Shown here: piece after piece, positions 12,539-24,554 of the stretch | How positions within the stretch are numbered: position 1 is the stretch's first letter | Layout of the letters: each line of letters begins with the position of its first letter | Assembly (NCBI GenBank): GCA_024364735.1 | Contig: JAGFNQ010001635.1 | Location: forward strand, 266,419-330,418 | Origin: Boesenbergia rotunda | Lineage: Eukaryota; Streptophyta; Magnoliopsida; Zingiberales; Zingiberaceae | DNA length: 64,000 nucleotides | Reading direction: 5' to 3' | Notes under the pieces: generated by a model | Seen by the model: only the letters and a program-made list of their open reading frames with translations | Told to the model about the DNA's origin: nothing | The model's database searches: none | Translations under genes and position numbers: made by a program

Positions 12539-14286
12539 TGTTAGTAGAAGCCCTAGTGCCAATTATGTGATGATTGACTAAAGACTTTTTGTATCATGTT
12601 CTATCATTAGTAAAGGCATGTTGATTATTATACTTACTTTATACTTGTGTTAAATAACTAAGTATAACAATGTCCTTGGGTAGTAGGTTCTTATTTACAT
12701 CATATCGTTTGGTTGAATCGATAGTGAGATGATGTAGAGAACACTACACTAAACTATTCCTAGTCAAGCATTAATATTCAAGGACAATATTAATGCATGG
12801 AGACTAGCACGTAGGTCAATTGATAACATGAGCTCACAAGTCATGGATATGTGATATCAAGTTGACACATGGGTATACATTAGAGAATGTGTACTGAATT
12901 GACCCGCCATGAGAAAGTTTCATAGATTATCATATGAGTGTCATAAACTTTCTCATATGACTATTAATATAAATAGTCCTTAGATATGAAGTCACTACGG
13001 TTCCTTACATAAGGAGTTATGTACTTTGGTATTGTCAAACGTTATCCGTAACAGGGTGGACTATAAAGGCGATCACTGGGTATATAATGAATTATGCGAA
13101 GGAATGGGAGTAAGGTAGATGGGATATATCCCTTCCATATGACGGGAATGATATCTGTGGGCCCCTTGATCGAGTAGGACTACTAAAACGCATGATCATG
13201 CTCAAATGAGTCAATATGAGATATTGAGCTCATTTGTTTGAGTGAGTCTACTCGAGGATCAAGAAACACAAAGATTGATCCAGAATGACACGGTCTATGC
13301 CTCATTAGTCAATCTAGATATCGAGGATGGGAAGACAAGGTCATACATTATCATAGTCACGAAAGTTAAGTCGGATCTCGACTTTTCTTGTTACATGGGT
13401 AGCAATGATGCATTGCTAGATGTCGCTCATTGCTTATGTGTCTAAAGCGGATTAGGCGCATTGCCAATGTTACGAGAACCTATTGGGTCACACACTAAAA
13501 ACATGATGCTTCGGGAGCTCGAGAGACTAGGTCGGCAGACTTAGTCGGGAGCTCAAGAGACTAGCTCGACAGACTTGGTCGGGAGCTCGAGAGACTAGCT
13601 CGGCAGACTTGGTCGGCAAACTTGGTCGGGAGCTCGGGGACTTGCTCGGGAGACTTGGTCGGGAGCTCGGGGACTTGGTTGGCAAACTTGGTCAGGAGCT
13701 CGGGGACTTGCTCGAGAGACCTGGTTAGGAGCCCGAGAGGCCCTGGTCGGAATTGCAGGAGAAATTCATTAAAGTGTTTAATGAAGGAAAGAGAAAAGTC
13801 TCTCTTCATTGAATGAAGAGAAGATGAAGAGTCACATGAGAAGATGTGCTCTTTATTGGCTTTAATGAAGGGAAGCCAAAGAGACAAAAGTCTCTTCATA
13901 TTCATGGGATGAGTATAAAAGAGGGTCTAGTCATTTTGAATGAAGAGAACTTTCCCTTCTTCCCTTCCTCTCTTCTTTCTCTTCTCCCTCTTGGCCGAAA
14001 CCCTTTTGTGGTTCTTGGTGGTCTTGTGAACTACCTCAAGTTGCTAGCACAACTAAGGTAGTTCTTCCCGAAGTTGAGAGATCGTGTCCGTGTGGATACA
14101 CATGGAGGCACGGACGCTTGAACGTGCAAGAGATCCGGCGACACTTGGACGAGCGGGATAAACGCAAGGGCATGCTCCAAAGGTATACACTTTAGATAGA
14201 TGATGAACTTCGTACGAGTTTTTCTTTCGCTTGGATCGCTCGAGGGATCTTGTTTCCGCTGCGTTTTGTGTTTATGTCGCCGGGAG
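12539..14286 (+). repeat. Variant full-length LTR with an internal minisatellite
   Basis: Starts TGTTAGTAGAAGCCC, passes through the GATATCTGTGGGCC point and ends GGAGATCCCAACA. Where the 5' LTR has AT-rich sequence (about 4810-4990) this copy has a GAGCTC-rich minisatellite (13505-13750). Its 3' part is closest to, but distinct from, the other LTRs, so it is another subfamily member, probably a solo LTR. ATATC occurs on both immediate flanks, but the surrounding sequence does not join cleanly. Confidence 0.65.
13505..13750 (+). repeat. Minisatellite, ~35-bp unit, inside the variant LTR
   Basis: Repeats of the form CGGGAGCTCGAGAGACTTGG...TCGGCAGACTTGGT, about seven imperfect units of 34-37 bp. 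It is absent from the other LTR copies in the window. Confidence 0.8.
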
Positions 14287-15374
14287 ATCCCAACAATATC
14301 CATATGACGGGAGTGATATCTGTGGGCCCCTTGATCGAGTAGGACTACTAAAACGCATGGTCATAGTCAAATGAGTCAATATAAGATATTGAGCTCATTT
14401 ATTTGAGTGACTGTACTCGGAGATCAAGAAACACAAAGATTGATCGAGGATGACACGGTCTATGCCTCATTGGTCAATCTAGATATCAAGGATGGAAGGA
14501 CAAGGTCATATATTGTCATAGTCACGGAGGTTAAGTCGGATCTCGATTTTCTCGTCAGTTGGGTAGCAATGATACATTGCTAGATGTCACTCATTACTTA
14601 TGTGTCTAAAGCGGTTTAGATATATTGCCAACGTTACGAGAACCTATTGGGTCACACACTAAGGACATGATTCTTCGGAGATTAATTGATCTTAGTTTGA
14701 CTAAGATTTGATCCGAATTGGATTAATTGAGTTAGATTCAAGTGAATTCAATTGAATTATAGGATTGAGATCTAATTGGAGTTTGATTCATTTTGATTAG
14801 ACTTAACCATATTTGAATGAGATATTAATTTATTAAAATGTTTAATAAATTAATAATAGAGGAAGATAAAAAGTTTCTCTTTATTGGATGAAGAGAAGTT
14901 GAAGAGCCACATGAGAAAATGTACTCTAAGTGGATTTTTATTAACATTAATGGAGGAAAGCTAAAGGGACAAAAATTCTTTATATTCATAGGATGAGTAT
15001 AAAAGAGTTTTTCTTGTCATTTGGATGATGAACTTGTCATTCTTTCTTCCCTTCTCTTGGCCAAAATCTCTCCTCTCCCTCTCCTTCTTGTTTTGTGAAT
15101 CTCCTCTTGTGGCTAGCACCACAAAGGTGATTCTTCTTCGAAGCTTGAGAGATTATGTTCGTGTGGATACGCATAGAGGCACGGACACTTGAACATGCAA
15201 GAGATCTAGTATACCTTGGACAAGCGGGATAAGTGAAGGGTACGCGCCAAACGTATACCTATAGGATAGGAATTTGTAAATTAACTTTGTATGAATTTTT
15301 TTTCGCATGAATCGCTTATGGGATCTCTTATTTCTACTGTGATTTTTGAATGATTTTACCCAAAGATCCCTACA
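14287..15374 (+). repeat. Terminal LTR segment (3' two thirds)
   Basis: Resumes at ATATCCATATGACGGG, corresponding to about position 590 of the 5' LTR, and runs to ATCCCTACA. It is the real right end of the insertion; host DNA begins at 15375. Confidence 0.8.
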
Positions 15375-15771
15375 ACTTGTGTAGGCATATCATGTTAAGT
15401 TTTCGTTGCGATGCATTCAATCTGTATGTCATGTGAACCCTGTTCTCCCAATCTCTGCATTTTCTCCCAAACTCATCTTCACCCTTTCGTCCTACTTTTT
15501 GGATCATGATGATGCTTACGGATTACTCCAATGCCTAGTACCTCTTTCAAGTTTCAATGCTCATGGAAACATATCTATTAAGATACTGCAGTTGAACAAG
15601 ACACCTGAGTGTTTGTCAATCGATGTAACACGAAAGTAACAATATAGTTCAAACTGCAAGTAACAACACTGAGTTATTTAAACAAAATAAGTTCAGACAT
15701 GATTCTTATCCTTTGAAGCTGACTAAGGTGGAAGAATAGGAGGAAAATAAACTAATTTTGATGCATAAAGA
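15375..15771 (+). repeat. Right copy of the ~398-bp flanking duplication
   Basis: Matches 3448-3845 with about five differences and continues into unique sequence (ACTTGGATTCAG) that is the 3' flank of the cysteine-synthase-like gene. This is the copy still joined to its original right-hand neighbour. Confidence 0.9.
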
Positions 15772-15896
15772 AACTTGGATTCAGTAACATTAACCCTACA
15801 AACAATATCTGTGTTGCCTGAAGGCCGTCGGCTGTCTATCTATCTGCTCCATGTAACATCTCCAAACTCAGGGATTGAACTCTTCAAAGCCAAGGA

Positions 15897-18800
15897 CTAT
15901 TGACTATCTAGGAATTCAAGACCAGATGCAGTTGGGGTCAACCCACGATCAGCCAGATACTGAGCGTTACAGAACTTGCTAAGGTGCCTCATCCCACTGT
16001 CGCACAAAATTGTTACAATTGTGTGCCCTGGACCTAAAGATTGTGCCACTCGCAGAGCTCCGACACAATTCATCGCTGAAGAACTCCCGAGAAACAGCCC
16101 ATCATTCTTGAGGAGAAACCTGAGATGATGCGTACAAGTGCACTTAACACGCGCTAGTCCAGAAGAAACAGTAGTATAACATCCTGATTTCCGGAAGTTG
16201 AAATGCAAGGAATCTTAGCAACTTCATCTGAACAAAAACATTATCAGAACTTTCTCTACTAACTGCAAGATGAAGATAGTAGAGTCCACAAATCTTCACA
16301 TTTGCGTCTTCAAAAATATAACAAGAGAATAAATTTTATAATTAGAATAGTTAACTTGAGAAGAAGATACACTGGATAAAATGAGATCAACGAAAACATT
16401 AATAATGTAATAAAAATAAATTAATTAATTTGAATATTTATCATGGTATTGTCTTGTGTAAACTCAATGAAGGGGATGAAACCAATATAGCCAACCCAAA
16501 TGGTTCAGATAAACATAGACTGTTGTAGATTATTGATGATAATGAAGCATTTGTAGGACTTGCATACTTGTAGGGAGGTTTAGATGTGTACCTGGACATT
16601 TCAACAGCCTCTCGGTCTGTTCCACGATAAGCTCCATCCAACTCTGCCATCATGAAATTCTTGGTCAATCTGTTGATGCCAATTCCTTCTGTGATAGTAT
16701 CGAATGGATTCTTCAGCCGTCGACCTTCTGCCTCCTCCTTTGAGTACATTACTCCTCTGATAACTTTGTTGAACAAACCAGACCCAGGAGGATCGATAAG
16801 GAAGCACTTAACTCTTGGATCTTTTTCCTGTGGGGTAAGGTATCATGACATAGAATAGAAATGCATGCTATAAACAGACAAAACAAGACAAATACCACCA
16901 TAACAAACCTTGAGAAATCGTGATATTCCAGCAATGGTGCCGCCTGTACCAGCAGCAGCAACAAAAGCATGCAGTTTGCCTTCAGTTTGCTCCCATATCT
17001 CGGGACCAGTCCACGCATAGTGTGCCCTGAAGTTTGCTAGGTTTTCAAACTGATCGGCGAAGAACCCACCTTTACAATCACTGGAGGGAATATCACTTTC
17101 TATTTGCTTTGGTGGATGACCGTTCAGTTGTATGAAGCCATTGCTTTCAGCTTCTCTGGCATCTCTATGCATGGCGACTCTATCTGTGGCCTCCAAGGCC
17201 CTCCGCCTTGCGACATTTACATAGTGGTCTTTGTGAGAAATAGAAACTGGTCTTACTCTTTCAACAGTAGCTCCAAGCGCTTCAATTATTTGCGACTGAG
17301 AATTTCATATACAAAAAATCTAAGAATTGAAAGGAAAGTTGACCATAACCAGTTTATTTTTTTATTCCATATCGAACAGTTGAATTCTCAAAGTCAGTGT
17401 TTCACGATTTACTTGATACAACTTTCAGAAAACACATAAGCAAGAAGTATCAATCAAATAATAGCCGGTGTTAAATATGTGCATAACTTGATATGCTGCT
17501 TCATTTTAGTTTCACATTTGCATTTAGATACTTGGGATGACAATTCATTCAAAGTACTCGCCAACTGAGACCCCAAAATCATATATCTTTAAGCTTAAAA
17601 TGTTACGATAATGGGGTCATAGATCAGAGACCAAAGGCAATATATCATAACAACAACTTGCTTCAATCACAGTTCTCGCAACCTGCTATTACCGAGTGTT
17701 TTTGGTTAATAAACCTCTAAAGAAGACGATGCATGGCATAAATCTAATATCTAGAGAACAAAGGAAAACTTCTTTCTGCTGTCAAAATACAAGAGTACAA
17801 AAACATATTTTGTGACTTTTAAATGAGAAATTAGGAAAAGAACTTTTACCTTTTCAATGGCAGCGTCATCAGGAATAACAACATGGCATCTACATCCATA
17901 TGCTGGAGCAATTGTGGCAAAGCTAATTGCAGTACTACCAGCACTTCCTTCGGTTACAACACCACCTCGCACAAGTTCCCCAGATTCTAGTGCCTGCATA
18001 AAATCCATTCTACAAGGTGTGTGAATTGTAGAGCATGTAGTTTGCCGAAAATGCAAGTATATAGTCCAGAATATATAGACTCTTGCAATGCGGTTGATTA
18101 ATGGAATGAAATGGAACAAACAAAGAATGATATAGTTATAGTTATCCCTTAATTTGGTTCATCGAATAGAATAGAATAGATTTGGAATAATTATTCGTGT
18201 TTAGTTTGTATATAGGCGATGCACTATGAATAGCTCCAACAGACTAAAATATGTTGTATAGTTTGTTTTAGTTAGTCTGCTTTATTCCATTTAGTCCCTC
18301 CGGCTCGTTGGTTTGATTGTTTAGTCCGAACAACTTGCGGTCCCTTCTGGCCGTTTGGGTGGGTCAGCTTACCTAAACTATCCCGACCTGTCGACCTGTC
18401 CAGTATGCTCGACACGATCAACCCATTGGGTTCACTAGACCCACTGAAGTTGCTCAGCCTAGTCCATCCTACTAGACCCAATTTGCTTGCTTCATCCAAT
18501 CCAACCTGCTTATACAACCTGTCTGATCGGAGTATTTAATGTAGTAAAAAGAGCTGGCATTTATGAGAAAGTATAGCAGAGGAATAAAAATTCCTTAGAA
18601 TAAAATAAGGAATATAAGAATTTGGTATTCCAAGTTCATGTTCGTAATCAAACATTGAACTCCTATTCCATAAAAATTCATAAGGACTAGAATAACTAAT
18701 TAACTATTCTAGCAAACCAAACACACATTGCAATAAGATAAATCAGGAGCAATTCCTACTAGTAAAACACATGCCCGGAAAAGAATAAATATGTTCGATC

Positions 18801-19168
18801 ATAGGATAAAGATAAGTTCGATCACCTCTTCAATAATTTTGACTGCAACGCGATCCTTCACGCTTCCGCCGGGGTTCAAAAACTCGGCTTTCCCAAGGAT
18901 CTGAAAGAAAGTAAGAAATCTTAAAACGATCGGGCAAAAACGAGTTCAAAACGATGAGAAAAGCACTATCTTTCACCTCGCAGCCAGTGGCGTCGGAGAG
19001 GCTGTTGATTCTGACGAGAGGGGTGTCTCCGACGGCGTCGACTAGGCCTCTCCTTCTCCTACGATTCTGCTTCTTCGGCAGGTGTCCGGAGAGGACGAGG
19101 CAGGAGAGAAGAGCAGCGACTGCCGCGACGCCGGCGGCGGTCGCGGCGAAGGCCGACGTCGCCGCCAT
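15897..19168 (-). CDS. Cysteine-synthase-like PLP-dependent enzyme with N-terminal membrane anchor (6 exons, 418 aa)
   Basis: Exons in transcript order are 19168-18977, 18900-18826, 17993-17850, 17295-16909, 16827-16592 and 16119-15897; all junctions are GT-AG and phases agree. Residues 5-28 form an alanine-rich hydrophobic segment followed by KKQNRRRRR, a likely signal anchor. The catalytic domain starts GLVDAVGDTPLVRINSL. The PLP lysine is K79 in NPGGSVKDR, the substrate loop is TEGSAGST (103-110), the phosphate-binding loop is GTGGT (253-257), and SSSAMN (from 357) contacts the PLP ring. This is fold type II, cysteine synthase / cystathionine beta-synthase group. Length and layout resemble the Arabidopsis At1g55880 type, which carries a family-specific insertion (here about 180-205). 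The substrate is uncertain; it is not a standard O-acetylserine lyase. No defect is seen, so it looks functional. Confidence 0.85.
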
Positions 19169-19421
19169 CTCTCCCCTATCTCTCTTTATCGGGGCCCCGG
19201 GACCTAGTAAAGGAAGAGACGATGAGTAGCGGATTTGAACGGACCGGATCTCTTATTTCGGACACGGACGGTGATGATCAAATCAGCACAGATTCGGACT
19301 GTGTTGAACCGACCATATGTAGGAACAATTCTAACTTGGTAAATTATTTAAAAAATCTCTGACACACTTAAACTTATAAAATTTTTAAAAGACGCATATC
19401 TATCCGTAAATCTTTAAATTA
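19169..19421 (-). other. Promoter/5' flank of the cysteine-synthase-like gene
   Basis: Short upstream region between the ATG at 19168 and the Mutator-like element whose target duplication starts at 19413. No clear TATA box was identified. The MULE thus lies only ~250 bp upstream of the coding start. Confidence 0.4.
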
Positions 19422-22400
19422 GGGAAACTTTAACTTATATCCTCGATCAAAAATGTAAATCACGCTTCAGTCTCCATGATAGATAATTTCCATTTCCACT
19501 TCCTGACAACGCCTGATCGTTTGACTTAACTCCCTCTCGTATGAATTTACTGAATTGCCCTCCCTTTACTTTCAAACTCTTTCCACTCCGTGTGTCTTCT
19601 TCCTGGCTTGGAGCTGCGTCGAACGAAATCGACGATCGTCGAAATCACTTCCGGTGAGCGTTGAAGACAAAAACCAGAGAGGTGACAGGCAGGGGAAACC
19701 CGTCTATCACCTTCAACCCAAGAACCACATCTTCGAAGTGTCATTCATCTTCGACCAAGTGAAGACCCGGCTTTCACCTTCAACCCAAGAATCGTCGACG
19801 AACGTCGGGTTTGAAGAAGTAAAAAGGTGGTAATCGGTACAACCAGAGGAATACTAACGCGAAGAAGTGGTTTGCGTGTATTCCAAAAGCAGAAACAGAT
19901 ATATCTCAAGTAGAAAGTCAGTTTTGTTTCTGTGCCCTAGATTTTGACCTCTTGTTAATCTTGTTTGTAGAATGAAATTAAGATAATTGTTTACGTATGT
20001 TTCTGTAAAATTGTATCAAAATTCAAAGTTTTATTTCATGGGTGTTGTTGATTTTGTTAGGTTGAATAAAATTAGGGTTTGTGGTGTTCAAATTATAATT
20101 TATCTGAATGTATTTGTATTATATCTTCTTAAATTCAAGTAATAAATAAGATATCTGTGTATTTTGTAGTGATTATCAATAAATTGAGTAATGTACCCAA
20201 TTTAAGCACTTTGATGGCCAGAAGTTAGGATTTGTACTTTAGGGTATGAATGAGTAAATGTGTTTGTGTGTTATCTTCTCTAATTGAATGATTGAATGAG
20301 TTATATGGTGATTATGTAATTATTATCAATAAACTAAATAAGATACTAAATTTAAGTGGTATGATACCCAATTTTGTATGGTTTGTACATGATGGTATGA
20401 CTGATAACTTAATTTATTTTCGGTGAATTTACTTTTTATGCAGATATGAGAAAAAAAAACTCTTACACAGAGCACAAGGGAGGCTAAGGCTAAATCTATA
20501 GTGAAAGATAAGGGGAAGAGAGTAATGAAAGATGAGGGAAAGACCAAGAGTAGTAAACAATCTTATTCCCGTTGCTCTCCTGGATATTTCAAAGATGTAC
20601 TGGGTGAGGTAATACCAATTATGAGTGATAAGCAAAAAGAGAGTATTAAAAGCACTCCACTTGCTCCATGGCTCAAGATGCCTGAGATGTCTATCAGTAG
20701 TACCAGAGTTGATTTAGTTTTAAAGAGATTCCAATTATTGCTTTCTCGTTCTTTCTTTTTTGGTGACAACATTGTAGTTCCATTTACTTGGACTGAGTTT
20801 AGCATTGTCCTTGGTTTAGCTCATGTGGGGCAACCGGTTGATCTTGATGTTAGCATTGAGTTCAATTTTGTTCTTAGGCTATTTGGAGAGAAAGTTGGCA
20901 ACGTAAATAGGACCATGATTCATGATAATTTGCGGTCATTAGCTGGATCTGAGAAGGAATTTGAAGTGGATGATTTTGTTAGGCTGTTTATTTGTCTTCT
21001 ATTTAACTGTGTTATTTTTCCAGTTAGCAACTATTCCACTCCTCGATTTACTATGTCCTACATTGATAACTTGACGAGGTTCTTTGATTATTCATGGGGA
21101 GAATGCAGCATATAGATTTTTGTGCCACCAAATTATCTTGCATACCGGTAATGGCAAAGGAAAGGCTGGTTGCAAAATGTATTTAGATGGTTGTACTGTA
21201 GGTTTGATGGTGAGTTTTTAATATTTCAAGTGCAATTGTGATATGTTTAATATTATTATATTGCTCTCTCTCTATATGTATTCAGGCATGATTGTATGAA
21301 AGAATTCCTTCATTTGAATATGCACGTTCTTTATATTGTTTCCCCAGGTTGTTTCGTTGGGAAAGGAGTAAGATATCACCCAAAGATGATGTTGCTGAGA
21401 GTTTATTTTCTAGAATTGATTTTAGTAGGGTAAGTTGCTATGTTTTTAGTATATTTTTTGTAGATATGATTGTAGAAGTGACATTTTATTTATAATTGTG
21501 AAAAGGTATTAGATATAGTACCATTTTCGGAGGAGGAGATACTCTTAAGTGGCAAGCAGGTAACTTATTCTCTAAATATAGAAATAATAAAATTATTATG
21601 TTAAATAATGATGACAACACATTTTTTGACTACATTACTTATATTTTTCAGGTGCCACTTTGTTTGAGATGTTCTGGAATTTCTAATACTCAGAGGTTGC
21701 TTGAACCAATTGTTGTTGTTAAGAGCACTGAGCTGGAGGTCAAAAAAGTTAGTGAGGAATTGATTTTAGAAGAGACTAAGATTGTTGAGGTTGAAGTGGG
21801 TGGTGAAAGTGAACTTGCTGGGTTGGAGAAGTTGAATGTGGAATTGACAACTGCCAACATTGATGACAATGTTGATTTGGTGATAAAAGATGTTATTTCT
21901 GATTTGAATAAAGAGCAAGTTTCTGACAGTGACATTGGTACTTCGAAAGCAGAGTACATCAACCACTTTCAATATTCCATTGTGGATACTGTGAGGTGTA
22001 GAGCTGATCGTGTGCCGAAAAGAAAGGAGTCTATGTTTGTGACTCCTCCTAGCTCAACACCAAAACGTAAGAGGAAGGGGAAAAAACAGGTAGATGAAGT
22101 ATAAATCCGAGATTCATTCTTTTGAAATTTATTTGTTTTTGCATGTTATTGTATATTGTTACTAACTACGTATAGATTTTAGCTTACATTACTAAGTATG
22201 TTTTTATATAGGTAAATTTGATAGTAGATGTTAAGGATTGGAAGAGTCCTCCCAAGACTACATTGGATGTATATAAAAAGAGAACTGATTTTTTTGGACA
22301 TCAAGAAGCAGCTGAAGAAGACAAAAAGTTATTGACAGACTTTCTCAGTAGGGAAGAATTGGAGGTGGTTTATTTTCAATATATGAAATTTTGCTAAACA

Positions 22401-23122
22401 CTTCTTATCAATTTTGTAATGTTATTTTTCACTCCCCGCAGTATTGTCATATGGCAAGATGAGTTCCTAAGCTTAACTGGAACTATATTTTGTCCTTTTT
22501 TGTTTGGTGAGCCTGTTGATAGTCAAATCATAAATGTGTATATGAATATTATGAAAAAACACAGTCCAAGTTATGGATTTGAGATTTACTGTATGGACAC
22601 AAACACACAGGTTTGTAGCAAATTGAGATAATTGATAGTTGATATTTGATTTTTAATTCTTATTAGATTAAAAAACATGATTATATCTTATTTTCAATGT
22701 GTAGAAAGAAGTCTTACAGCACTTGCAGAAATATGGCAAATATAGGCAGATACACAAAGCAGATTATGGTGCTTTCCTTGCAAGGTTGACATCCACAACG
22801 AGGAGCAAACTACAAGAACTAAATGAAGATCTATTTAGAAAATATAGATATATAATTTTCCCAATTAATAATAGATGGCATTGGTATTTATTGGTTTTTA
22901 ATCCAGCTGAAGGGAAATTCAAATTGTGGAATTCAAACCCTGATTCATTTGTATTTGGGACTGCTAAAGTTTATGTGAGTTTGACAATATTCTACTCCAA
23001 TATAACTTAACAGATCACAGTATTAAAGCATTTACTATTTTGCAAGCAAGGTTTTTGGCTGGATGCATTTTGCATCTTCATGCATTTGCCATAGGTAATA
23101 AAGAGGTAGTGAAAGAACATTA

Positions 23123-24554
23123 TGTTGGATCGAGAGAAACGATAGAGGGGGGTGAATATCGTAAAACATTCGGATTAAAGTTAGAGCAATTACGCAGCGG
23201 AAATTTAAATCAAACACACGCAAACACCAAGTTTTTTACTTGGTTCGGAGTCGCAGTCGGCTCCTACTCCAAGGCTCACGGTCGTTGACCGTTTACTATG
23301 GGCAATTCTATATTTGCGCAAAACCGTTTACAGAGAGATATTACAAAAGCAGTATAGTAAACTTAAAAACAACTCTTCGTTACCGACGTCCGGTGTAGAT
23401 TGAATTTTCGGAGCGGAGGGACGTCGTCGACGCTTGTATCTCGAGTTGGGAGGTTTCCGGAGCAGAGCGCGGGAGCAGAAGAGCGTAGAAGCGTTGAAAG
23501 AATTGTTGTCTGAAGCCTTGGGGTCGAGGGCCTATTTATAGCCCCTGGGGGCGCCCGGAACGTCGGGGGCGCCCCCCCCCCCCCCACGTGTCAGCTGATC
23601 CGAGTTCTTCTCGGTCAGCTCTGATCCCTTCAAACTCGGGATCAGATCTTGACCGAGGGGGCCGGGTTGACCGGGTCAGGCTCTTATCCTGTTGGCTTCT
23701 CGCTGGCTTGCTTCGTTAGCTTGAGCTAGGGGCGCTCGGGACGCTGGGGGCGCCCGGGAGCACGGGGGCGCCCCGCCCATAAGCTGTCGAAGCACTCCTT
23801 TTGCTTCGTTTGTTTTGTGTTCACCTTGGGGGCGCCCGGGACACTCCGGGCGCCCTAGTCAGCTGCTGCCTCACTCCTTTGAGGCTCTCTGAGCTGCAGA
23901 CACTCGTTCCTTCGGTCTTGCATCCAGGGTTAGTCCAAAACAACATAAAGCAGTAATATGTTAGTTTTATACAGCCTTAGCTGTCTTGGTTCTGACTTTG
24001 GGTCTCCAAAATGGAACCCTAGGTCGAACCGACGCCTACTGTTCCCTCGACGGGGAACGCGTCCTCACCTACTCCTCTCGGGAGAATTTACCTGATGTCA
24101 ACCGGCTCCTCCGGTTGGACTTTTGCCTAGCGGTCCTTCGCCAGGTCTTGGATACCAAGCTGTCCTTCGCCCGGTGCCTAGCAGTCCTTCGCTAGGTCTT
24201 TGTATCCTGGCATTCCTTCGCCAGGTGCCTAGCAATCCTTCGCTAGGGCTTTGTATCCTGGCATTCCTTCGCCAGGTGCCTAGCAGTCCTTCGCTAGGGC
24301 TTTGTTTCCTGGCAGTCCTTCGCCAAGTGCCTAGCAGCCCTTCGCTAGGACTTCCTGGCAGTCCTTCGCCAGGTGCCTAGCAGCCCTTCGCTAGGACTTT
24401 GTTTCCTGGTAGTCCTTCGCCAGGTGCCTAGTAGCCCTTCGCTAGGACTTTTCCTGCACACTTGAGTAACATTGTTAGATCACAAATAATACTTAACTTT
24501 GAACCCTTTGTCAATATCAAAACAAGGTTCGATATGGTGCTTCCTGCACCAACA
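23123..24554. mobile_element. Solo-LTR-like insertion inside the Ulp1 gene (1432 bp)
   Basis: Ends TGTTGG...CCAACA, with CATTA on the left and CATTG on the right (4 of 5 matching) as a probable target duplication. Removing it rejoins the His and Cys halves of the protease domain. It contains an AGAGGGGGGTGAATATCG leader, GC-rich blocks with GGGGGCGCCC repeats, a run of about 15 C near 23570-23585, and the hairpin repeat array at 24124-24450. No PBS, polypurine tract or coding region is seen, so a solo LTR or short non-autonomous element is most likely. Confidence 0.6.
24124..24450 (+). repeat. Tandem array of ~51-bp units, each containing two hairpins
   Basis: About 6.5 copies of a unit that alternates CCTAGCAGTCCTTCGCTAGG and CCTGGCAGTCCTTCGCCAGG. 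Each 20-mer folds on itself with a 6-bp stem (CCTAGC/GCTAGG or CCTGGC/GCCAGG) and a loop containing CCTTC. One unit is shortened by about 5 bp. The unit length is a multiple of three, so several frames stay open across the array, but no protein is indicated. Confidence 0.9.

Larger units (their letters stand above)
3846..15374 (+). mobile_element. Ty1/copia retrotransposon, decayed, with compound 3' LTR region
   Basis: The order is 5' LTR (3846-5516), primer-binding site, gag, protease, integrase, reverse transcriptase, RNase H, polypurine tract, then 4 kb of full and partial LTR copies. Integrase preceding RT defines Ty1/copia. The ~1.67-kb LTR, iMet-type PBS and ITQLTPP-like integrase region suggest an Angela/Tork-type lineage (inference). 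Many stops and frameshifts make it non-autonomous. A hAT-like element is nested in gag (7132-7668). The flanks are not a 5-bp target duplication but a ~398-bp duplication. Confidence 0.85.

Noticed and set aside
12539..14286. Simple nested solo LTR with ATATC target duplication
   Set aside because: ATATC is present on both sides, but the outer LTR sequence is duplicated by ~20 bp across the insertion and a second restart occurs at the same place, so recombination is at least as likely.
16749..17439. Plus-strand and alternative minus-strand frames over the cysteine-synthase-like gene
   Set aside because: They are shadows or intron read-through of exons 4 and 5, whose splice sites and phases agree perfectly.
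18130..18720. Possible MITE in intron 2 of the cysteine-synthase-like gene (TTTGGTTCAT ... AACCAAACAC)
   Set aside because: Only a few terminal bases are inverted and no target duplication was found; the evidence is too weak to call.
23565..23590. Run of about 15 C as a functional motif
   Set aside because: More likely slippage or a sequencing artefact in a GC-rich block; no structure around it supports a function.
24124..24450. CRISPR-like array
   Set aside because: Units are continuous variants of one repeat with no unique spacers, and the host is a plant; it is a tandem repeat in a transposon.
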